From contig JAGXNT010000051.1 in the NCBI GenBank assembly GCA_019894765.1, positions 1 through 21,818 of the forward strand: 21,818 bases of DNA, written 5' to 3'. Below, piece by piece: positions 1 through 7,130 of the stretch (positions are counted from its first letter, which is position 1; each line of letters begins with the position of its first letter). The DNA is from Candidatus Heimdallarchaeota archaeon. Lineage in GTDB: Archaea > Asgardarchaeota > Heimdallarchaeia > JABLTI01. The notes beneath the pieces are model-generated. The model searched no databases. It worked only from the letters and a program-made list of their open reading frames with translations, and was not told the DNA's origin. The translations under genes were made by a program, and so were the position numbers.

Positions 1-189
1 GTGAAAGAAACTAATAAGGAAAGCATTTTTTGGTTTAACTTAGCATTAGCTAGATTAGAAGAAGATAGAAAAGGACAAGGAATAAGAACTATTGAAGAGA
101 TGAAAAAGAAGAAACTACTTTCTAAAAAAGAAGAATTAACCTATTCAAACTATCTGAAAAAATTAAAAGAAATAAAGAAAGGAAAATAA
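1..189 (+). CDS. C-terminal part of an unrecognised small basic protein
   Basis: The reading frame is open from the first base of the window to a TAA at 187-189. A GTG occupies bases 1-3, but whether it is the true start cannot be judged because the upstream sequence is missing. The 62 visible residues are charged and helical, very rich in Lys and Glu, with one FWFNLALARLEED-like amphipathic stretch and a Lys-rich end. No family is recognised. It converges on the CorA gene, whose stop lies 15 bp away. Confidence 0.45.
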   Translation: MKETNKESIFWFNLALARLEEDRKGQGIRTIEEMKKKKLLSKKEELTYSNYLKKLKEIKKGK

Positions 190-204
190 TAAATCAATTT
201 TTTA

Positions 205-1269
205 CTATATCCATTTCTTTCTTCTAAAGAAAATAATCATACCAACAAAAATAACAACCATGACACATATTATTGTTAAATAACCCCATTTCCACGCTAA
301 TTCAGGCATGTTTTGAAAATTCATGCCATAAACACCAGCGATGAAAGTTAAAGGAATAAAAATAGTGGCAATAATTGTTAAGACTTTCATTATTTCATTC
401 ATTTTGTTACTAACACTAGACATAAAAATATCAATCATTCCAGAAATCATATCTCTAAAGGTTTCTATTGTATCTATGATTTGAATAACGTGATCATAAA
501 CATCCCGAATATAAATCCTCATAGAGTCATTAATTAAATCAGAATCCATTTTACCTAATTGACTTATGACTTCACGTAAAGGCCATGTAGCTTTTCGAAT
601 CTTAATAATTTCTTTCTTAAATTCATAAATTGCATGTAGAGTTTCAGGCGAAGGATCCTGAATTAGGGTTTCTTGTAAAGTATCCAATCTATCACCATAA
701 TCCTCCAGAATGATGAAAAAATTGTCAACCAAAACATCCAATAGAACATATACTAAATAATCGGCTCCTAATTTGCGTACTCTTCCTTTACTACTCTTAA
801 TTCTCTCATAAATTTGATTAAATTGATTAGGTTTTAATTCCTGAAATGTGAAAACGAAATTTTTACCGAGTATTATACTTACTTGTTCTAATTCTAAAAC
901 TTCATCTTTAAGATAGTTAATTGCTTTTAGCACAATGAAAATATAATCTGGAAAGTATTCAATCTTCAATCTTTGATTAGTTGTGATAATATCTTCAGCA
1001 ATGAGGGGATGTATGCTGAAAATTTTGCTTGCGTTATTTAGAAGATCCAAATCATGTGTTCCTACAATATCTACCCAATTAATTTGAGTTGATTTAAATA
1101 AATCTGTTAATTTGTCAAGAGTTTTTAGCTCTTTTTCCTCAAAGTTGTTCTCATTATAACTTAGGAACCTAATTGTTGTTTCTTGTGAATTAGTTGATGA
1201 ATTGCCATTGCTAGTATTTTTTGCATTTATATTGCTATTTTTTTGGTCAATCAAATTTAACATCTTCAT
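205..1269 (-). CDS. corA: CorA-family divalent metal-ion (Mg2+/Co2+) transporter
   Basis: CorA proteins are homopentameric inner-membrane channels for Mg2+ (also Co2+/Ni2+), with a large cytosolic N-terminal funnel and two C-terminal helices. The 354-residue protein fits: a soluble alpha/beta domain (about 30-180), long helices (about 180-290), then a first membrane helix ending in the signature Y-G-M-N-F (GMN at 315-317). The acidic loop MPEL follows at 321-324, then the second helix and a basic tail RRKKW. GMN is the selectivity-filter motif of the family. The first about 25 residues are low-complexity and rich in Asn, Ser and Thr. The ATG at 1269 is followed by an ATG at 1263. A TATA-like TTATAAT at about 1282-1290 lies 15-27 bp upstream of these, so the second Met could be the leaderless start. 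It is divergent from the nuclease-like gene. Confidence 0.93.
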   Translation of the reverse strand: MKMLNLIDQKNSNINAKNTSNGNSSTNSQETTIRFLSYNENNFEEKELKTLDKLTDLFKSTQINWVDIVGTHDLDLLNNASKIFSIHPLIAEDIITTNQRLKIEYFPDYIFIVLKAINYLKDEVLELEQVSIILGKNFVFTFQELKPNQFNQIYERIKSSKGRVRKLGADYLVYVLLDVLVDNFFIILEDYGDRLDTLQETLIQDPSPETLHAIYEFKKEIIKIRKATWPLREVISQLGKMDSDLINDSMRIYIRDVYDHVIQIIDTIETFRDMISGMIDIFMSSVSNKMNEIMKVLTIIATIFIPLTFIAGVYGMNFQNMPELAWKWGYLTIICVMVVIFVGMIIFFRRKKWI

Positions 1270-1352
1270 TTGTTTTAATTAGATTATAATGCTTATTATT
1301 AATTAATACTTTTAGAGGAAATACTGCAAAAATCAAGAAATATTAATTAGTT

Positions 1353-1364
1353 AAAGTATATTAT
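1353..1364 (+). promoter_or_regulatory. TATA-box-like promoter of the nuclease-like gene
   Basis: The sequence AAAGTATATTAT is centred about 25 bp upstream of the TTG start at 1383, the spacing expected between an archaeal TATA box and a transcription start. This implies a leaderless mRNA beginning at or next to the TTG. It supports the TTG start, for which no Shine-Dalgarno sequence is obvious. Confidence 0.45.
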
Positions 1365-1382
1365 CAATTCAAAGGGAAATCC

Positions 1383-2267
1383 TTGACCAACGTAAAATCA
1401 TTATCACAAATAATTGAAGATTTAGGGAAAAATCAGTGGGAGTTCTTTGATAGCAGCAACTATAGAGACAAAGAATTCTCAGCAAAAAATGTGAATCCTA
1501 TTCCTGATTTCATTAATCAAAGAAAGAAATGGAGCTTGTACGGGATATTTGTAGGGTATATGATAATGAAATTCTTTAAGGATAAATTAATCGCCCCAAA
1601 AGCACGAATAGTATCAGGCATACTATTGGCTGAAATTTCAATGATTAATCTGAGTAGAATAATAAAGAGCGGAGAAGTGTTAGTGATAAAGGGGAATGTA
1701 ATACCAACACACGATATTGAGGACTTACTAAAACAAGCGAATAAATGGATACAAGGATACAAGGAAAAAACTTGGGAAGAAAGTATTATTGATACTTGGT
1801 TATTATCTCATTTAGATCAATTTTATCGATTTCATCAGTATCCTGTTCTTACAACCTTCACAAAAAGCGAAGTGCAATGTATCCAAGCATTTCTAAAACA
1901 ACTACTTACTTGGTTGACTAACGAATTTAAGTCAGCAAAAGAAATATTTCTGAATCCCAAATTAGGTATCCCTAAAGTTATTCGAGCAGATATTGACTTA
2001 ATAGTTGATGGTGTTCTCTGGGATATTAAAACAACAAAATATCCACAAAAAGCAACATATACTGAAATAAACTTCCTCTTCGCATGTGCTTCCTTGGTGC
2101 ATTATCACAATCAGGAAGAAGAAAGATTTTTCCCTTCAATAAATTCTATTGGTTACCTTTTCACACAGCAATTAAATCATTGGACGAAAGACATTAGGGA
2201 TTATAGCTACAAAAAACGAGAAGAAGTGATTACTAAACTGATAAAGTTAACCAAGGATAATGTGTGA
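1383..2267 (+). CDS. PD-(D/E)XK nuclease-like protein of unknown role
   Basis: This 294-residue soluble protein starts with TTG 25 bp after a TATA-like box. Its N-terminal two-thirds are helical and match no family I recognise. Residues 202-220 read A-D-I-D-L-I-V-D-G-V-L-W-D-I-K-T-T-K. This is the arrangement of the PD-(D/E)XK nuclease core: Asp203/Asp205 on one strand, then Asp214-x-Lys216 on the next, followed by a Thr pair. A helix rich in aromatic and His residues comes after, where such enzymes carry a Q/Y-containing helix. Similar D-x-D-L-I-x-D-G-x-L-x-D-I-K-T-T cores occur in uncharacterised prokaryotic proteins. A metal-dependent DNA or RNA cutting activity is therefore an inference from one motif. 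No methyltransferase, helicase or toxin partner is adjacent; the neighbours are a CorA channel and a hydrolase. Confidence 0.6.
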   Translation: MTNVKSLSQIIEDLGKNQWEFFDSSNYRDKEFSAKNVNPIPDFINQRKKWSLYGIFVGYMIMKFFKDKLIAPKARIVSGILLAEISMINLSRIIKSGEVLVIKGNVIPTHDIEDLLKQANKWIQGYKEKTWEESIIDTWLLSHLDQFYRFHQYPVLTTFTKSEVQCIQAFLKQLLTWLTNEFKSAKEIFLNPKLGIPKVIRADIDLIVDGVLWDIKTTKYPQKATYTEINFLFACASLVHYHNQEEERFFPSINSIGYLFTQQLNHWTKDIRDYSYKKREEVITKLIKLTKDNV

Positions 2268-2333
2268 GTAAAAACATTCATTATATTTACAGCCATTTCT
2301 ATATTGAAGGAAGAAAATTATTAACTACTACAA

Positions 2334-3641
2334 ATGAAGCTTCAAGTAGAGAAAGAGTTGGTCTGTGTGCATGTTATTTCTATTATTTTGGTTATTATTT
2401 CGATTTTAATTTTCATTCTTTTTGTACCAATTTCCTATACTATGTTAGGTTTTTGGTTGTCGGAAACAGGTTTGTTCTTAATAGTTTTTACTTTGAGTTT
2501 ATGTATTGCTTCTATTGTGAGAATTATTTACTATATCCAAATTGGCATCTTTTCAACTGATTTCTACTCGCTTTTAGTTATTATTCTTTTTAACTTATTC
2601 ACAACCAGTCGTCTACTAAGTCCATTTCTTTACTTACGGGTTACTAATAAAAAGTTACAAGAAAGCATGAAGAATTATCTTGGAGATAATTATTTGTCAG
2701 AAATAGATGAAAATATAGAAGTTAGATATTTCAAGGAAGTTAGGTTCAGCTTATTAGCTTATTATAAAGAAATAAGGAAGAAACATGATGCAAAAATTAC
2801 AATAATGAAGAATATTGAGTATACTACAACGAAGAAAGAAAAGTATGGGTACTTGAATGCATATATTCCTAAGAAGGAAGGGAAGTTTCCGGTAATAATT
2901 TTTCTACATGGAGGAGCTTGGATTTTAGGATCAAAGGATTACTTAAGACATGAAAGAATTTGCAAGTTACTTGCCAATCTTGGGTATTCTGTGTTTAACA
3001 TTAATTATCAGCTGATCTCTTTAAATTCACTTTTGAAAGAAAGGTCAATCTTGAAATATCAACCAGAAATGAATGAAATGATCCGGGATTTAAATGAAGC
3101 AATTCAGTTTGTGAAAGATCATTCGTTAGAATATAAAGTGCGCACTGAAAAACTCTTCCTTTTTGGGAGATCCGCGGGTGGTCATTTAGTGCTGCTAACT
3201 TCATTTCTAAGGCAGGAGAAAGATATCCTTGGAGTTGTAGGTTTGTATCCTGTCACTGAGTTAAGTGGAATGTACCATTTCTTTGAGCAAAAACACAAAA
3301 TAGCTTTTAAAGTAATTGACCAATCAACAATGGATAAGAATAAACTGAATGATTTCTTCAAACTCTTTTCTCCCTTAGAATATGTAACTGAAAAAAATAA
3401 GGAGAATATTCCACCAATTTTTCTGGCGATTGGTTTAAAGGATAATTTGGTTAATCCTCAGCAATCTGAAAAATTGTTTGCTAAATTACAGGAATTAGGA
3501 ATAACAAGTGTCATATTAAAACTTCCATGGGCGAATCACTCATTTGATTCAATCATAAGTGGTCCGGGAGGACAATTAGTCATCAAATACTTATCACAAT
3601 TCCTTGCGTGGGTTTTGAGTACACAGAAAGAATCCTCTTAG
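2334..3641 (+). CDS. Membrane-anchored alpha/beta hydrolase (esterase/lipase type)
   Basis: The 435-residue protein has two parts. Residues about 10-101 form roughly three hydrophobic helices. After a linker, residues about 150-430 form an alpha/beta hydrolase of the hormone-sensitive-lipase/BD-FAE type. The oxyanion-hole motif H-G-G-A-W is at 192-196. The nucleophile elbow G-R-S-A-G-G has Ser280, the acid is Asp370 in G-L-K-D-N-L-V, and the general base is His402 in W-A-N-H-S-F, so the triad is complete and in family order. Esterase activity on a lipid or membrane-associated ester is inferred from the fold and the anchor; the substrate is unknown. The ATG at 2334 lies 66 bp after the nuclease-like gene, so the two may be co-transcribed, though ATTATATTTAC at about 2277-2288 could be a separate TATA box. 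It converges on the next gene. Confidence 0.82.
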   Translation: MKLQVEKELVCVHVISIILVIISILIFILFVPISYTMLGFWLSETGLFLIVFTLSLCIASIVRIIYYIQIGIFSTDFYSLLVIILFNLFTTSRLLSPFLYLRVTNKKLQESMKNYLGDNYLSEIDENIEVRYFKEVRFSLLAYYKEIRKKHDAKITIMKNIEYTTTKKEKYGYLNAYIPKKEGKFPVIIFLHGGAWILGSKDYLRHERICKLLANLGYSVFNINYQLISLNSLLKERSILKYQPEMNEMIRDLNEAIQFVKDHSLEYKVRTEKLFLFGRSAGGHLVLLTSFLRQEKDILGVVGLYPVTELSGMYHFFEQKHKIAFKVIDQSTMDKNKLNDFFKLFSPLEYVTEKNKENIPPIFLAIGLKDNLVNPQQSEKLFAKLQELGITSVILKLPWANHSFDSIISGPGGQLVIKYLSQFLAWVLSTQKESS

Positions 3642-3665
3642 TTCGATAATCAATTAAAGCCAATT

Positions 3666-4424
3666 TTACAGAGTGTTCTTACTTTGCTGAATGATTATTT
3701 TTGGTTTAATTCTCCAAATATTAATTAAGATTTCAACGAAGAGAATAATACCCAAAATAGCAGAGATAATCCTTGAAAAATCCGCCATTTTCCAAGCGTA
3801 AAGATATTTTGTTGGTTCCAAAATATTGATTACTTTCAAGACAGCAGCAAGAATCCTTACTACAGTTAAAGGTAAAAGGAAAAAAGGACTTATTAAAAAT
3901 CTTGTCATCCACCCTTCGGTTTTTCTTAAAGACCAAAAATTAATACTTAATAACACCATTGCCAAAGTAAAGGGAATAAGTTCAGCAAATGGCATAGCAA
4001 TAATTATAAGTTCCACCCATAATTCGTAGGGAAACGATTCAGATATTGGGATAAAACTAGCTATACCCCAGACAAATAGAATTGCAATTAATAATACAAT
4101 CATGGATAAAAGAATTATAACAATTCTTCTCATATTTCGTTTTAAGCTTGTTTTAGTGAAATACTCTTTAATACCCATTAATCCATAGCAGAACATTGCA
4201 AAAGCAATAATTTCGAGAATTACTTGACTTATGAAAAGAACAGGTATATCTTTAACAATAAATATGTCAACCCATATGATGCTGGTTATCAGTAATAGAT
4301 ATCTTAGGATAAAGATCCCTATTGAAGATAGCAAAATCATTTTAATTTGACGTAATTTTGGCAGACTCATTTTTGATGAATCTTTCCTATAGTTTTCCAT
4401 AATGTTTAGTCCATTAATTTCCAT
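3666..4424 (-). CDS. Six-helix integral membrane protein of unknown function
   Basis: No family is recognised. From the ATG at 4424 the protein has 252 residues, a basic cytosolic N-terminus and about six hydrophobic segments, with positively charged loops (KRNMRR, RKTEGW) between them and a basic C-terminus. There is no transporter or enzyme motif. An in-frame TTG at 4496 would add 24 residues. I prefer 4424 because an AT-rich TATA-like box (4451-4460) lies about 27-36 bp upstream of it and would fall inside the longer form. Later in-frame ATGs at 4400 and 4370 are also possible. The gene is divergent from the MscS gene and converges on the hydrolase, with 24 bp between the two stops. Confidence 0.65.
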   Translation of the reverse strand: MEINGLNIMENYRKDSSKMSLPKLRQIKMILLSSIGIFILRYLLLITSIIWVDIFIVKDIPVLFISQVILEIIAFAMFCYGLMGIKEYFTKTSLKRNMRRIVIILLSMIVLLIAILFVWGIASFIPISESFPYELWVELIIIAMPFAELIPFTLAMVLLSINFWSLRKTEGWMTRFLISPFFLLPLTVVRILAAVLKVINILEPTKYLYAWKMADFSRIISAILGIILFVEILINIWRIKPKIIIQQSKNTL

Positions 4425-4450
4425 TCTTATATAATTTTTTAACTGATTTC

Positions 4451-4460
4451 TATTATATTT
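4451..4460 (-). promoter_or_regulatory. TATA-box-like promoter of the six-helix membrane protein
   Basis: On the minus strand this reads AAATATAATA and lies about 27-36 bp before the ATG at 4424, which predicts a leaderless transcript. It is one half of a divergent promoter region, about 106 bp long, shared with the MscS gene. Confidence 0.4.
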
Positions 4461-4500
4461 GAATTGTGAAGATTTTATATTGTACTTAGTTAACAAGCAA

Positions 4501-4510
4501 TTTTTTAAAG
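4501..4510 (+). promoter_or_regulatory. TATA-box-like promoter of mscS
   Basis: TTTTTTAAAG is centred about 25 bp upstream of the MscS ATG at 4531. No Shine-Dalgarno sequence is seen before that ATG, so a leaderless mRNA is likely. Confidence 0.4.
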
Positions 4511-4530
4511 GTAGTTAACAAATTATTTAA

Positions 4531-5379
4531 ATGGGAAATGAAATGGCTCTCCAAGATTCAGAAATATTACTTTTTATATGGGATTGGTTACAAGCAAATT
4601 ATGTCCAACTAATTATTGCATTAGTAGTTATCCTTATTGCAACAATTTTCCTGATTTTCTCATCGCGTTATATAAAGCGATTAGAAAAAAGAAATAAATT
4701 AACTGAAAACTACAGCAAGGTATTAGTTCGTATTATACGCGTCATTTATACATTTGTTCTTCTCTTTAGCATTCTTATGGCATTCAATGTAACTGTTGGA
4801 GCAATAACAGGAGCGATAGCATTATTGGGAGGTACTATTCTTGGTTTTGCAGCAATAAATACTATCGGTAATGCTTTAGCTGGATTAATAATTATGGTTA
4901 GTAAACCAATTCACATAGGCGATAGAATTCTTTACAATGATAGTTTCGCAGATGTCCAATCAGTTGAGTTAATTTTTACAAAATTAAGAACATTAGATAA
5001 AGCAATAATTCTAATCCCCAATCAAGAACTCCTAAAGGGTGAAATCTATAATTATGGAAAAGAAGGTGTTATTCGAAGACAATGTGTTATAACTGTAGGT
5101 TTTGATTTTGAGAGTGAATTCATTGAAAGAATATTGATTAAATGTATTGCAGGTGTAGATGGGGTCATTGAAGATCCTCCAGCAAAAGTACGATTAACGA
5201 ATTTCCAGAATTTTGCTGTGGAATACAAGCTATTCTATTCAATCAATGATATCCATAGAGTAGTTGAAATTGACTCTAAAGTTAAGGAAAACGTTCTGAA
5301 AGCTGCAAAAAGAAATAACATCGATCTAAGAACACCTAACTTGAGTCAATCAATTAATGAGTCTAACAAAAAGGAATAA
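4531..5379 (+). CDS. mscS: MscS-family small-conductance mechanosensitive channel
   Basis: MscS channels are membrane heptamers that open under membrane tension and release solutes during osmotic downshock. The 282 residues are close to the length of E. coli MscS. Three hydrophobic segments are visible at about 20-45, 65-85 and 90-120. The third is the Gly/Ala-rich pore helix, which runs into the family signature at about 101-133, including G-F-A-A-I-N-T-I-G-N-A-L-A-G and then K-P-I-H-I-G-D-R-I. This leads into the beta domain with an I-L-I-P-N-Q-E motif typical of the family. A C-terminal alpha/beta domain follows. It lies 42 bp upstream of a DUF308-like membrane protein on the same strand, so the two may form a cell-envelope unit. 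Confidence 0.93.
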   Translation: MGNEMALQDSEILLFIWDWLQANYVQLIIALVVILIATIFLIFSSRYIKRLEKRNKLTENYSKVLVRIIRVIYTFVLLFSILMAFNVTVGAITGAIALLGGTILGFAAINTIGNALAGLIIMVSKPIHIGDRILYNDSFADVQSVELIFTKLRTLDKAIILIPNQELLKGEIYNYGKEGVIRRQCVITVGFDFESEFIERILIKCIAGVDGVIEDPPAKVRLTNFQNFAVEYKLFYSINDIHRVVEIDSKVKENVLKAAKRNNIDLRTPNLSQSINESNKKE

Positions 5380-5421
5380 ACTGGGAAATCCTTAAAAAAA
5401 TAGGTAATCAATGTAAATATT

Positions 5422-6000
5422 ATGAATGAAAAAATACAAATTGAATTACCAAAATGGTTAAGGATTTTCTATATTATCTCAGGCATATTAAGCATAGGAT
5501 TCGCTTTAGTTGTCTTGATTAATATCAAATTTGGTTATATGATAACAGCGATACTTTTAGGTGTTGCTCTTATTATGATAGGCTCAACAAGAATACTCAT
5601 AGGGATTTTTGACAAGAAACTCTCGAAATGGCTGAGAATATTTAACTTAGTTATCGGTGTATTACTGTTTCCAATAGGTATTGTCGCAATGGTGTATCAT
5701 GACATTACAGTCGAAGTTGTTTTTGTCTTCATCGCGTTAGGATTGATTCTTTTAGGAATTTTCGGTGTAGTCAAAGGTTTCGAAGAAAAGAAGAAAGACA
5801 ACTGGTACCAACTCATGCTAATCATCTACGGATTCATTCTCATAATACTTGGAATTTTAGTCTTAATATTTGATACCCTTGGAGATGCAGCACTGATTGC
5901 CATTCTTGCGAGTGGTTTCATGCTCATCGGTGTGAGGAGACTCATCGAAGGCAGTGTAGGACACTTGGTAACAGTGAAAAGTAAAGATATTAAAGCTTGA
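5422..6000 (+). CDS. DUF308/HdeD-like six-helix membrane protein (paralogue 1)
   Basis: The 192-residue protein consists of six hydrophobic helices in three hairpins separated by short basic turns, the pattern of the DUF308/HdeD family. Bacterial HdeD is linked to acid resistance, but the biochemical function is unknown and is not inferred here. It is a clear paralogue of the convergent gene at 6226-6792. Shared blocks are L-P-x-W-L-R-I-F-Y near the N-terminus, F-D-K-x-L-x-K in the middle, P-I-G-I after helix 3 and G-x-R-R-L-x-E-G-x-V near the end. It lies 42 bp downstream of mscS. The stop codon is part of the stem of the following terminator hairpin. Confidence 0.75.
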   Translation: MNEKIQIELPKWLRIFYIISGILSIGFALVVLINIKFGYMITAILLGVALIMIGSTRILIGIFDKKLSKWLRIFNLVIGVLLFPIGIVAMVYHDITVEVVFVFIALGLILLGIFGVVKGFEEKKKDNWYQLMLIIYGFILIILGILVLIFDTLGDAALIAILASGFMLIGVRRLIEGSVGHLVTVKSKDIKA

Positions 6001-6024
6001 AGAATGATTCAAGCTTTCTTTTTT
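5992..6024 (+). terminator. Stem-loop plus oligo-T terminator of paralogue 1
   Basis: AAAGCTTGAA (5992-6001) pairs perfectly with TTCAAGCTTT (6008-6017) around a 6-nt loop, GAATGA. A run of six T begins one base later, at 6019. The stem includes the last codons and the TGA of the upstream gene. A degenerate copy of the same sequence occurs at 6955-6985. Confidence 0.7.
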
Positions 6025-6042
6025 ATAGTTAAATGAAAAATT

Positions 6043-6114
6043 GTGAGTCCAGCGCGATTTGAATTCGCGGAAAGGGAAAGCAACCTTCTTTCTCACGCGA
6101 CCAGCAAGAAAGAA
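6043..6114. repeat. Structured intergenic block with tRNA-like text and two hairpins
   Basis: This GC-richer patch lies between the convergent paralogues. CGCGA (6053-6057) pairs with TCGCG (6065-6069) around TTTGAAT. On the minus strand this resembles a tRNA T-arm (TTCAAAT loop) followed by an acceptor-like GGACTCA, but the G53-C61 pair that a real T-arm needs is absent. TTCTTTCT (6086-6093) pairs perfectly with AGAAAGAA (6107-6114) around a 13-nt loop that contains CACGCGACCAG. The same 11-mer recurs at 6923-6933 inside a better T-arm. No complete tRNA can be folded. It is probably a tRNA-derived relic or a small structured RNA. Confidence 0.4.
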
Positions 6115-6184
6115 CCACAAGAGATTATCGAGGAATAAATAATTACTGGAAAAAAAATCAATAACAAATTAAGGATCAGATAAG

Positions 6185-6215
6185 AAAAAAAAAGTAATCA
6201 TTAAGAAATGATTAC
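6185..6215 (-). terminator. Stem-loop plus oligo-T terminator of paralogue 2
   Basis: GTAATCAT (6194-6201) and ATGATTAC (6208-6215) form a perfect 8-bp stem with a 6-nt loop. On the minus strand the hairpin is followed at once by nine T (the A run at 6185-6193). It lies 10 bp beyond the stop of the gene at 6226-6792 and has the form of a bacterial-type intrinsic terminator. Confidence 0.75.
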
Positions 6216-6225
6216 CTAATATGAA

Positions 6226-6792
6226 CTATGTATGTGGCTGTTTGAAAATTCTATGATCCACTATTCCTTCGACTAATCTTCTTAATCCGATGATTAGTAA
6301 ACCTGTGCTAAGTAGAGAAACTAACACTAAATCAGTGAAAATGGAATCCATAATTAATACTGTTGCAGCAAGGCCTATGAGTATGAAACCAATTAAATTG
6401 ATTGTCACTCTATAAATTCGAACTTTTGATTTATCTTCTACACCTTGAAGAATACCTAAAATACCTATCATCATGATAGCTAATGCTAAGATATCAATAA
6501 GAATGAGAAAACCAAGAGAAGTCCAAATGATAGCAATAATGCCTATAGGTAATATTAGGAGTCCTACAATGACATTAAAGGTCTTTAAGGATTTAGTTAA
6601 ACGTTTATCGAAAAGACCTGCAAGTAGACGTGGTATGCTAACAGCAGTAATTGCAATTCCAAGGATAAGAATATTGTCAATGAAAACAAGTGGTATATTG
6701 ATGAATACAATAACAGCAAAACCAATTATTACAACACCAAATACTAAATAGAAAATTCGTAGCCATAATGGGAGTTTTACTTTGTCGTCCAT
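6226..6792 (-). CDS. DUF308/HdeD-like six-helix membrane protein (paralogue 2)
   Basis: The 188-residue, six-helix hydrophobic protein is homologous along its whole length to the gene at 5422-6000. Both begin with a short acidic/basic lead and L-P-x-W-L-R-I-F-Y. Both carry R-L-L/I-x-G-x-F-D-K in the first third, P-I-G-I in the middle, and end with G-x-R-R-L-V/I-E-G. The loops differ more than the helices, so the duplication is not recent. The two genes converge with 225 bp between the stops. The ATG at 6792 has an AT-rich upstream region (ATATTTTATATTATAA on the minus strand, about 6795-6810). Its function is unknown; an envelope stress role is only suggested by the family and by mscS nearby. 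Confidence 0.75.
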   Translation of the reverse strand: MDDKVKLPLWLRIFYLVFGVVIIGFAVIVFINIPLVFIDNILILGIAITAVSIPRLLAGLFDKRLTKSLKTFNVIVGLLILPIGIIAIIWTSLGFLILIDILALAIMMIGILGILQGVEDKSKVRIYRVTINLIGFILIGLAATVLIMDSIFTDLVLVSLLSTGLLIIGLRRLVEGIVDHRIFKQPHT

Positions 6793-6902
6793 AGATTATA
6801 ATATAAAATATTGTTTAAGAATTTTTTTCAGAAGAATGCCCTTTTAGAATAATAACTATATAATTCAATACAAAGTTTTTCTTAAAAGAAAGAAGAAAGT
6901 GA

Positions 6903-6931
6903 TGGACTTTGCGTGATGTGAACACGCGACC
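6903..6931 (-). other. tRNA 3'-half-like fragment (T-arm plus acceptor strand)
   Basis: On the minus strand GGTC is followed by a T-arm with a perfect 5-bp stem, GCGTG (6923-6927) and CACGC (6911-6915), around a TTCACAT loop. Seven bases, AAAGTCC, and an A then follow, exactly where the 3' acceptor strand and discriminator base would be. No D-arm, anticodon arm or complementary GGACTTT 5' strand lies upstream on that strand; the sequence there is AT-rich. It is therefore a relic, an old attachment-site remnant, or conceivably the 3' half of a split tRNA gene. I favour a relic. Confidence 0.4.
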
Positions 6932-6954
6932 AGTGATATTGTATTTTATATTGA

Positions 6955-6985
6955 TTGAAGAATAATTCAACCTTCTTTTTTCTAT
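6955..6985 (+). repeat. Degenerate copy of the 5992-6024 hairpin/oligo-T element
   Basis: TTGAAGAATAATTCAA followed by CCTTCTTTTTTC matches the terminator at 5996-6024 (TTGAAGAATGATTCAA, then GCTTTCTTTTTT) with few differences. The copy keeps a 5-bp stem, TTGAA/TTCAA, and the T-rich tail. No plus-strand gene precedes it, so it is probably a duplicated remnant rather than a working terminator. Confidence 0.4.
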
Positions 6986-7130
6986 TGTAAAAAAAATCAG
7001 ATTAAATAAAAAAAAAGGATTTGTCTCTACAATCATACGAGACAAATTATGAAGAAATTATAGACACGAATTATTTCGAAGAATCTGATACTATATTTAA
7101 GACTTGACTATAACAAATCAGATGAGATTA

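Noticed and set aside
2264..2560. 98-codon plus-strand ORF overlapping the hydrolase start
   Set aside because: It lies in another frame of the membrane-anchor region, is Phe/Tyr/Cys-rich nonsense, and the hydrolase frame has clear motifs.
6030..6130. Complete tRNA gene
   Set aside because: Only T-arm-like text can be paired; no D-arm or anticodon arm, and the G53-C61 pair is missing.
6815..7045. 76-codon minus-strand ORF
   Set aside because: It runs through the tRNA-like fragment and the repeated hairpin, and its composition (Phe/Asn/Ile/Lys) reflects AT-rich noncoding DNA.
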